This document shows positions 42,727 to 48,666 of a stretch of DNA of 48,666 bases, one piece after another. The position numbers and the translations under genes were made by a program. The stretch spans positions 1-48,666 of the forward strand of contig CASELH010000013.1 of the NCBI GenBank assembly GCA_949288715.1. The letters are read 5' to 3'. Position 1 is the stretch's first letter. Each line of letters begins with the position of its first letter. The stretch comes from an uncultured Bacteroides sp. (GTDB lineage Bacteria > Bacteroidota > Bacteroidia > Bacteroidales > Bacteroidaceae). The notes beneath the pieces were generated by a model. That model did not search any database. It was not told the origin of the DNA and worked only from the letters and a program-made list of their open reading frames with translations.

Positions 42727-43992
42727 ATGGAATTAAAAAGAGTAGTAGTAACAGGTCTGGGCGCCGTTACTCCCATTGGCAACACTGTCTCCGAGTTTTG
42801 GGAGAACCTGGTCAACGGGGTTAGCGGAGCCGGGCCTATTACTCATTTTGATGCGCACCTTTTCAAGACTCAGTTCGCGTGCGAGGTAAAGAACTTCGAC
42901 GCCACGCTATACATCGACCGCAAAGAGGCACGCAAGATGGACCTGTACACGCAGTATGCCGTGGCCGTGGCCAAACAGGCGGTAGGCGATTCGGGTCTTG
43001 ACACCGAGAAAGAAGATTTGAACCGCATAGGCGTCATTTTCGGCGCAGGCATCGGCGGTATCCGCACGTTCGAGGAAGAGGCAGGCAACTACGCCTTGCA
43101 CGGACAGGAAATGGGACCGAAATTCAGCCCGTTCTTCATCCCGAAGATGATTTCGGACATTGCAGCCGGACAGATATCCATGCTGTACGGTTTCCACGGA
43201 CCCAACTATGCCACTTGCTCGGCATGTGCCACCTCGACCAACGCCATTGCCGACGCTTTCAACCTCATCCGCCTGGGCAAGGCCAACGCCATTGTCACCG
43301 GAGGGTCGGAAGCAGCCATTGCAGCCTGCGGCGTAGGCGGCTTCAACGCCATGCACGCACTGTCCACGCGCAACGACTCGCCTGAGACGGCATCACGCCC
43401 GTTCAGCGCAAGCCGCGACGGCTTTGTGATGGGCGAAGGAGGCGGCTGCCTCGTGCTCGAAGAACTGGAGCACGCCAAGGCTCGCGGCGCCAAGATTTAC
43501 GCCGAACTGGCAGGCGTGGGCATGTCGGCCGACGCTTATCACCTCACGGCTTCCCACCCCGAAGGCTTGGGCGCCAAGCTGGTGATGCAGAACGCGCTGG
43601 AAGATGCCGGCATGGCTCCCGAAGATGTGGACTACATCAACGTACACGGCACATCGACGCCCGTGGGCGACATCTCGGAGGTGAAAGCCATCCAGGAAGT
43701 ATTTGGAGAACATGCTTATAAGTTGAACATCAGTTCAACCAAGTCTATGACGGGCCACTTGCTGGGAGCTGCCGGCGCGGTAGAAGCCATTGCCAGCATC
43801 CTTGCCATCAAGAACGGAATCGTGCCCCCCACCATCAACCATGAGGAAGGCGACAACGACGAGAACATCGACTACAGCCTGAACTTCACGTTCAACAAGG
43901 CTCAAGAGCGCGATGTCAACGTGGTGCTGTCCAATACCTTCGGCTTCGGCGGGCACAACGCATGTGTCATCTTCAAGAAGTACACGGAGTAA
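42727..43992 (+). CDS. fabF: 3-Oxoacyl-[acyl-carrier-protein] synthase II
   Basis: 421-residue beta-ketoacyl-ACP synthase that condenses malonyl-ACP with acyl-ACP. The catalytic Cys is about residue 167 in TCSACATS, with His in [10 protein letters not shown] and in [12 protein letters not shown], forming the C-H-H triad. The [10 protein letters not shown]-terminal motif is present. It is in operon with acpP and rnc. Confidence 0.98.
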   Translation: MELKRVVVTGLGAVTPIGNTVSEFWENLVNGVSGAGPITHFDAHLFKTQFACEVKNFDATLYIDRKEARKMDLYTQYAVAVAKQAVGDSGLDTEKEDLNRIGVIFGAGIGGIRTFEEEAGNYALHGQEMGPKFSPFFIPKMISDIAAGQISMLYGFHGPNYATCSACATSTNAIADAFNLIRLGKANAIVTGGSEAAIAACGVGGFNAMHALSTRNDSPETASRPFSASRDGFVMGEGGGCLVLEELEHAKARGAKIYAELAGVGMSADAYHLTASHPEGLGAKLVMQNALEDAGMAPEDVDYINVHGTSTPVGDISEVKAIQEVFGEHAYKLNISSTKSMTGHLLGAAGAVEAIASILAIKNGIVPPTINHEEGDNDENIDYSLNFTFNKAQERDVNVVLSNTFGFGGHNACVIFKKYTE

Positions 43993-44018
43993 GTAATTGC
44001 GTAAACGGATACATCATC

Positions 44019-44885
44019 GTGTTACGTAACCAAATAGACAAGATAAGGCTCCTGTTCCGCAAGGACAGAGAGTCTTATCTTTGTTTTTACCGCATACTGG
44101 GATTCGTGCCCCACAACATTACCCTCTACCGGCAGGCCCTGCTGCACAAGTCCACCTCCCTGAAGACGGAAAAAGGCCGCCCCATCAACAACGAGCGGCT
44201 GGAATTTCTGGGCGACGCCATACTCGACGCCGTGGTGGCCGACTTGCTGTACAAGCACTTTGAAGGCCGCAAGGAAGGGTTCCTCACCAACACCCGCTCC
44301 AAGATAGTGCAGCGCGAGACACTGAACAAGCTGGCCGTGGAAATCGGGCTGGACAAGCTGGTGAAGTACACCACGCGCTCGTCGGTGCACAACAGCTACA
44401 TGTATGGCAACGCATTCGAGGCCTTCGTGGGAGCCATCTACCTGGACCAAGGCTATGAGCGGTGCAAGGAGTTCATGGAAAAGAAAATCTTCAGGGAATA
44501 CATCGACCTCGACACCATGTCGCGCAAGGAGGTCAACTTCAAATCGAAACTCATCGAGTGGAGCCAAAAGCAAAAAATAGAAGTGAGCTTCGAGCTTATC
44601 AACCAGTTCCAGGACAAGGACAACAGCCCCATGTTCCACACCGAGGTACGCATTGAAGGCCTCACCGCCGGAATGGGGAAAGGCTACTCCAAGAAAGAGT
44701 CGCAGCAGAACGCCGCCCGCATGGCACTGAAGAAGCTGGGCAGCGCCGCCTTCATAGCCGCCGTGAAAAGCGCCAAGGCACACGAGACGGCTGATGCCGC
44801 CCCATGCGACGCCCCGGCCACGGAAGAAGACACGCCTCAGCCGTCAGCCGAAGCAAATGCCCATCCGGCGACCCTGGACAACTAA
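44019..44885 (+). CDS. rnc: Ribonuclease III
   Basis: About 288 residues from GTG 44019. RNase III cleaves double-stranded RNA in rRNA and mRNA processing. The signature NNERLEFLGDAILDAVVADLL is present, with the second acidic site in GNAFEAFVGAIYLD, and a C-terminal dsRNA-binding domain (KSKLIEWSQKQK to GYSKKESQQNAARMALKKL). After it comes a low-complexity Ala/Thr/Pro-rich tail. An upstream start at 43962 would overlap fabF and is unlikely. The last 42 bp overlap the 3' end of the convergent pfkA. Confidence 0.94.
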   Translation: MLRNQIDKIRLLFRKDRESYLCFYRILGFVPHNITLYRQALLHKSTSLKTEKGRPINNERLEFLGDAILDAVVADLLYKHFEGRKEGFLTNTRSKIVQRETLNKLAVEIGLDKLVKYTTRSSVHNSYMYGNAFEAFVGAIYLDQGYERCKEFMEKKIFREYIDLDTMSRKEVNFKSKLIEWSQKQKIEVSFELINQFQDKDNSPMFHTEVRIEGLTAGMGKGYSKKESQQNAARMALKKLGSAAFIAAVKSAKAHETADAAPCDAPATEEDTPQPSAEANAHPATLDN

Positions 44886-45857
44886 ATCCTCATCCTCAGT
44901 CACCAGTTTCAACTTTCCGGCCACCTCCGCCAGGGGGATGGACGACACCTCGTTGCCCTTGAGCCGCACCATGCGCCCGAAGTCGCGGTTGGCCACCAGC
45001 TCCGTGGCATGGCCGCCCATGCGGGTAGAGAGGTTGCGGTCGAACGCCGTGGGCGAGCCTCCGCGTTGTATGTAGCCCAGCACCGTCTCGCGGCTCTCGA
45101 TGCCCGTCTCGACCTCGATGGCGCGGGCAATGTATTCGCCGGCACGGCTCTGCCCGTCGGTAGCGATGCCCTCGGCCACAACGACGATGGAGTAGTTGCG
45201 CCCCTGCTTCACGCGGTTCAAGATGACGTCGCCGATGTGGTGGATGTCGTAGCTGATTTCGGGTATCAGAATCACATCGCCCCCGCCTGCCATGCCCGAG
45301 TAGAGGGCTATCCAGCCGGCCTTGTGCCCCATCACCTCGATGACCATGACGCGCTTGTGCGAGCTGGCGGTGGAGTGCAGGCGGTCGATGGCCTCGGTGG
45401 CGATGGTGACGGCCGAGTCGAAACCGAAGGAAATGTCCGTGCCCCAGATGTCGTTGTCGATGGTCTTGGGCACCGACACGATGTTCAGTCCCATGGCGGC
45501 GAGCTTGGCCGCCGTCTTCTGCGTGCCGTTTCCGCCGATGCACACCAGGCAGTCCAGCCCCAGTTTCTCCATGTTGCGGCGGATGAGGGTAGGCTTGTCC
45601 ACCCCGTCCACGGTGCCGCCGTTCTTCTTGAACGGCTTTTCGCGCGAGGTGCCCAGCACGGTGCCGCCCAGGTTGAGCAGGCCGGAGAGCGACTTCTCGG
45701 TCAGCTGCTCCACGTCGCCCGTCAGCAGCCCCTGGAAGCCGCTGTGTATGCCTATCACCTCCATCCCCCACTCGCAGATGGCCGTCTTGCTCACGCCCCG
45801 GATGGTGGCGTTGATGCCGGGGCAGTCGCCCCCCGATGTCAGAATTCCGATTCTCAT
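44844..45857 (-). CDS. pfkA: 6-Phosphofructokinase family enzyme, phosphodonor unclear
   Basis: 337-residue phosphofructokinase that makes fructose-1,6-bisphosphate in glycolysis. The start ILTSGGDCPGINATIRG is typical. The donor-site motif reads GGNGT (Asn110, Gly111), where ATP enzymes have GGDGS and pyrophosphate enzymes GGDD. The next motif reads PKTIDND (Lys131), more usual in pyrophosphate-dependent enzymes. So the ATP or PPi choice cannot be called confidently from sequence. The IEVMGHKAGW block and the later SRETVLGYIQRGGSPTA are normal. It overlaps rnc tail-to-tail by 42 bp. Confidence 0.92.
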   Translation of the reverse strand: MRIGILTSGGDCPGINATIRGVSKTAICEWGMEVIGIHSGFQGLLTGDVEQLTEKSLSGLLNLGGTVLGTSREKPFKKNGGTVDGVDKPTLIRRNMEKLGLDCLVCIGGNGTQKTAAKLAAMGLNIVSVPKTIDNDIWGTDISFGFDSAVTIATEAIDRLHSTASSHKRVMVIEVMGHKAGWIALYSGMAGGGDVILIPEISYDIHHIGDVILNRVKQGRNYSIVVVAEGIATDGQSRAGEYIARAIEVETGIESRETVLGYIQRGGSPTAFDRNLSTRMGGHATELVANRDFGRMVRLKGNEVSSIPLAEVAGKLKLVTEDEDLVVQGRRMGICFG

Positions 45858-45895
45858 AATGTGTCTGTTTTTATCTTTACTAAATTATTTCTGTA

Positions 45896-46179
45896 CTTTT
45901 CTTTTTGCCTTGCCGCAAAAAGAAAAGATACCAAAAGAAAAAAGTCAAGCGCTGAAGCTCCGGGGCTACTCCGAGCACGTTTTTGCTAAACGGCAGGAAA
46001 CTCGCTACGCTCAGACAACCTGCCGTTCTTCACGCAAAAACGCACTCTCCGCTTCACGCCCTTCCGCTTAGGCGCGGCCATGCGGCATTGGGCGGCAGGC
46101 CGGCCGAAGTAGCCCGACGGGCACAGCCGGGGTCCTTTCTTTTTGGCATCTTTTTCTTTCGGGCAAGCGAAAGAAAAAG
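45896..46179. repeat. Intergenic element bounded by two long hairpins
   Basis: At the left, CTTTTCTTTTTGC / GCAAAAAGAAAAG pair perfectly (45896-45908 with 45915-45927). At the right, CTTTTTCTTTCG / CGAAAGAAAAAG pair perfectly (46150-46161 with 46168-46179). In the middle AACGGCAGG / CCTGCCGTT pair (45989-45997 with 46019-46027) around ACTCGCTACGCTCAGAC. No gene is evident in the 573-bp gap 45858-46430 apart from this element and the repeat at 46200. Confidence 0.6.
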
Positions 46180-46199
46180 TGCACTATCATCACGATGTT

Positions 46200-46265
46200 G
46201 GTAGCGTTCCAACGCCACCGACCTAGCGATACTACCCTACCGCGCCAGCGTAGGAACGCCACCAC
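46200..46265. repeat. Palindromic intergenic repeat, copy E
   Basis: GGTAGCGTTCCAACGCCACC (46200-46219), then TAGCGATACTACCCTACCGC and GCGTAGGAACGCCACC. It shares word content with copies A-D and sits in a divergent gap between pfkA and the GH3-auxin-family gene. Confidence 0.7.
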
Positions 46266-46386
46266 GCCGGCCTTGCAATGGTCTTGAGGGAGGAAAAAGC
46301 AACCCGCTTGTCACCTCCACAGCCCCTTGCAGGCGGTAAAGGTAGAAAAAAAAGGAGAAAAAGATAGAGAAGACGATAAATAAGAT

Positions 46387-46394
46387 TATTTTTG
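46387..46394 (+). promoter_or_regulatory. -7 box upstream of the GH3-auxin-family gene
   Basis: TATTTTTG matches TAnnTTTG and lies 36 bp before the ATG at 46431. No TTTG at the expected distance. Confidence 0.55.
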
Positions 46395-46430
46395 CCACGG
46401 AATTTTTTGTTTTCAAAAAACGGACGAAAG

Positions 46431-47942
46431 ATGAACATTACCGCATTTCTGAATCGGGCGTACTTTACCCCCCGCCTGAAGGAGATTGAACAATACACCC
46501 ACCGCAGCGCCGAGCTGCAACAACGCGTGCTGCAACGCCTCGTAGGCCTCGCTGCCGACACCGAGTGGGGAAGGCGGTACGGCTATGCCACCATCCGCAA
46601 CTACCAGGACTTCCACGACCGCCTGCCCGTGCAGACGTATGAGGACATAAAGGGCTACGTGGAGCGCATGCGACAGGGCGAACAGGGACTGCTGTGGCCC
46701 ACGGAGGTGAAGTGGTTTGCCAAGTCGTCCGGCACTACCAACGACAAAAGCAAGTTCCTGCCCGTGAGCCACGAGTCGCTGCACGACACCCACTACCGCG
46801 GCGGGCGCGACGCCGTGGCCATCTACCTGGGCCAGAACCCGCAAAGCCGCTTCTTCAGCGGCAAGGGCCTCATACTGGGCGGCAGCCACAGCCCGGGGCT
46901 GAACAATCCCCACAGCCTGGTGGGCGACCTTTCGGCCATACTGATAGAGAACATCAACCCGCTGGTCAACCTCATCCGCGTGCCCTCCAAGCAGACGGCA
47001 CTGATGGGCGACTTCGAGGCCAAGATGGAAGCCATAGCGCAGGAGACCATCGGGCGCAACGTCACCAACCTCTCCGGCGTGCCCTCGTGGATGCTGGTGC
47101 TCATCAAGCATATATTGGAAAAAACGGGTAAAGAGAGTCTGGACGAGGTGTGGCCCAACCTGGAAGTCTTCTTCCACGGCGGCGTGGCCTTCACCCCCTA
47201 CCGCGAGCAGTACCGCAGCCTCATCCGCAGCCCCCGCATGCACTATGTGGAGACCTACAACGCCTCGGAGGGCTACTTCGGCACCCAAAGCGACCCTGCC
47301 GACCCTGCCCTGCTGCTCATGGTGGACTACGGCATCTTCTACGAATTCATTCCGCTGGAAGACGTGGGCCAGCCGCAACCCCGCATCTGCTGCCTGGAAG
47401 ACGTGGAGGTGGGACGGAACTACGCCATGGTCATCTCCACCTCCGCCGGACTGTGGCGCTACATGATAGGCGACACCGTGCGCTTCACCCAGCGCCACCC
47501 GTGGAAGTTCGTCATCACCGGCCGCACCAAGCACTTCATCAACGCCTTCGGCGAAGAGCTCATCGTGGACAATGCCGAGAAAGGCCTGGCCCGCGCCTGC
47601 GCCGAAACGGGCGCCCAGGTGCTGGACTACAGCGCCGCACCCGTCTTTATGGACGAGCACGCCAAGTGCCGCCACCAGTGGCTCATCGAGTTTGCCCGCA
47701 TGCCCGACGACCTGGCGCGCTTTGCCCGCGTGCTGGACGACACGCTCAAAGAGGTCAACTCCGACTACGAGGCCAAGCGCCAGAACGACCTGGCCCTACA
47801 GCCCCTGGAGGTCATCGTGGCCCGGCCCGGCCTCTTCCACGACTGGCTGGCGCAAAAAGGCAAGCTGGGCGGGCAACACAAGATTCCCCGCCTGAGCAAC
47901 ACGCGCGAATACATTGAGGAAATGCTGAAGCTGAACAAGTAA
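46431..47942 (+). CDS. GH3 auxin-responsive promoter family protein (acyl-adenylating)
   Basis: 503-residue member of the ANL-like GH3-auxin superfamily (not the glycosidase family GH3). Plant members adenylate a carboxylate and couple it to an amino acid; bacterial functions are mostly unknown. Visible signatures are the P-loop-like SSGTTNDKSKFLPVS, the substrate pocket region LSGVPSWMLVLIKHIL, YNASEGYFGTQSD, and the C-terminal ITGRTKHFINAFGEELIVDNAE hinge. ATG 46431 follows the promoter box; the longer frame starts inside it. It stands alone, with a MITE-like element after the stop. Confidence 0.9.
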   Translation: MNITAFLNRAYFTPRLKEIEQYTHRSAELQQRVLQRLVGLAADTEWGRRYGYATIRNYQDFHDRLPVQTYEDIKGYVERMRQGEQGLLWPTEVKWFAKSSGTTNDKSKFLPVSHESLHDTHYRGGRDAVAIYLGQNPQSRFFSGKGLILGGSHSPGLNNPHSLVGDLSAILIENINPLVNLIRVPSKQTALMGDFEAKMEAIAQETIGRNVTNLSGVPSWMLVLIKHILEKTGKESLDEVWPNLEVFFHGGVAFTPYREQYRSLIRSPRMHYVETYNASEGYFGTQSDPADPALLLMVDYGIFYEFIPLEDVGQPQPRICCLEDVEVGRNYAMVISTSAGLWRYMIGDTVRFTQRHPWKFVITGRTKHFINAFGEELIVDNAEKGLARACAETGAQVLDYSAAPVFMDEHAKCRHQWLIEFARMPDDLARFARVLDDTLKEVNSDYEAKRQNDLALQPLEVIVARPGLFHDWLAQKGKLGGQHKIPRLSNTREYIEEMLKLNK

Positions 47943-47948
47943 AGGGAG

Positions 47949-48095
47949 GTGCGTCAAAACCCTATGAACACCTTTAAAATGTTATATATTAGGCGCGGAT
48001 TACGCGGAATAACGCGGATTTTAATAAGCTTATAATCCGTGAAATCCGCGTAATCCGCGCCTAAAAGAAAGCACTCAGAGTTTTTTGACACACCC
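47949..48095. mobile_element. MITE-like element with long hairpin
   Basis: Imperfect terminal inverted repeats GGTGCGTCAAAA (47949-47960) and TTTTGACACACC (48084-48095) match at 11 of 12 positions. Inside is a perfect 20-bp inverted repeat (47990-48009 with 48046-48065) rich in CGCGGAT words, and a central ATAAGCTTAT palindrome. It has no coding capacity. Size and structure fit a miniature inverted-repeat transposable element; I have not identified a parent IS. It may end transcription of the preceding gene. Confidence 0.55.
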
Positions 48096-48112
48096 TCTCG
48101 GTCGCTTCTATC

Positions 48113-48331
48113 TTATAGTTCATCACGTATTTCCTCCCACGTTTTGCCTTGTATCTTTCCTTCCCGTATCAGCTTCGCGTCCTCAAAGGCCTGGCGGATG
48201 CGCTCTTCCTCTTCCCGCTGGGCCACCAGCTTCTTGATGGCCTTCAGGGCTTTTTTCAGATAGTTCTCGTCGTCGGCAATGTAGCTCAACTCGCGCAACA
48301 GTTCGGCTTTCAGGTTCATCGTGCTGTTCAT
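48113..48331 (-). CDS. Small antitoxin-like protein, orphan
   Basis: 72 residues from ATG 48331 (a longer start at 48370 is possible). A helical, highly charged protein: MNLKAELLRELSYIADDENY, a Lys/Glu-rich middle, then a C-terminal GKTWEEIRDEL of the kind seen at the end of small antitoxins such as the RelB/ParD type. No toxin gene lies next to it in the sequence available; the downstream side is the MITE-like element. I do not recognise a firm family. Confidence 0.6.
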   Translation of the reverse strand: MNSTMNLKAELLRELSYIADDENYLKKALKAIKKLVAQREEEERIRQAFEDAKLIREGKIQGKTWEEIRDEL

Positions 48332-48377
48332 ATTTCGTTTCCTCCCGATTCTTAATTCTTCATTCATCATTCTTCAT

Positions 48378-48666
48378 TTACCCCACGCTCCCCTCCAGCG
48401 ACACGCTGAGCAGCTTCTGCGCCTCGACGGCAAACTCCATGGGCAGCTTGTTCAGCACCTCCTTGGCGTAGCCGTTGACGATGAGGCCCACGGCGTCCTC
48501 GGTCGAGATGCCGCGCTGGTTGCAGTAGAAGAGCTGGTCTTCGCTGATTTTCGAGGTGGTGGCCTCGTGCTCCACGATGGCCGTCTCGTTGTGGATGTCC
48601 ATGTAGGGGAAGGTGTGCGCGCCGCAGCGGCTGCCCAGCAGGAGGGAGTCGCACTGGCTGTAGTTG
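48378..48666 (-). CDS. sufB: SufB, Fe-S cluster scaffold, 3' end only
   Basis: The gene runs off the window; the last 95 residues are present. They include [20 protein letters not shown], then [21 protein letters not shown], which carries the conserved SufB C-terminal core and the Cys-Asn-Gln-Arg-Gly motif. SufB forms the SufBC2D scaffold for Fe-S assembly. Partial at its 5' end. Confidence 0.95.
   Translation of the reverse strand, partial: NYSQCDSLLLGSRCGAHTFPYMDIHNETAIVEHEATTSKISEDQLFYCNQRGISTEDAVGLIVNGYAKEVLNKLPMEFAVEAQKLLSVSLEGSVG

Overview
This window comes from a Bacteroidales genome, most likely Bacteroidaceae; I cannot name the species. The evidence is a SusC/SusD pair, repeated promoters of the TTTG...TAnnTTTG type, lipoprotein signal peptides, GH92/GH20/GH3 enzymes and Bacteroidetes-specific neighbourhoods such as ftsX-DUF3098-uppP-truB-queA. 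Most genes are GC-rich; a few accessory patches are clearly AT-rich.

Layout. 1-816: gene-poor, with a possible decayed membrane-protein gene and a palindromic repeat. 817-5370: TatD-like hydrolase, tyrS, tRNA-Gln, exonuclease III and a sialate O-acetylesterase-like enzyme. 5412-7005: a candidate small RNA driven from overlapping divergent promoters, then an AT-rich two-gene unit (a DUF3800 protein and a small possible RelE/barnase-like protein) that looks horizontally acquired. 7171-11263: a very large DUF2723 membrane protein and a polysaccharide deacetylase. 11363-18693: a glycerol-phosphate locus on the minus strand (FAD glycerol-3-phosphate dehydrogenase, glycerophosphodiesterase lipoprotein, glycerol-1-phosphate dehydrogenase homologue, GlpT-like transporter, HAD-IIA phosphatase) with a divergent DeoR-family regulator. 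19179-32082: a polysaccharide utilisation locus (GH3 lipoprotein, SusC, SusD, calcineurin-like phosphoesterase, GH92, GH20), suited to a mannose- and GlcNAc-containing glycan.

32203-38014 is a minus-strand core operon (methyltransferase, ftsX, DUF3098, uppP, truB, queA, membrane-anchored nuclease). 38135-40665 is an accessory patch: a Fic protein with a 17-bp inverted repeat upstream, an antitoxin with a truncated zeta-toxin remnant, and an intact HepT/MntA toxin-antitoxin pair. 40704-47942 is core metabolism (pdxB, purN, acpP, fabF, rnc, pfkA) plus a GH3-auxin-family protein. The window ends with a MITE-like hairpin, an orphan antitoxin-like gene and the 3' end of sufB.

A family of GC-rich palindromic repeats recurs in five gaps between genes (near 11.3, 16.1, 26.9, 32.1 and 46.2 kb). 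The strongest candidates for undescribed biology are the DUF3800/small-nuclease-like pair, the candidate RNA at 5450-5546, the glycerol-1-phosphate dehydrogenase inside a glp operon, and the repeat upstream of fic.
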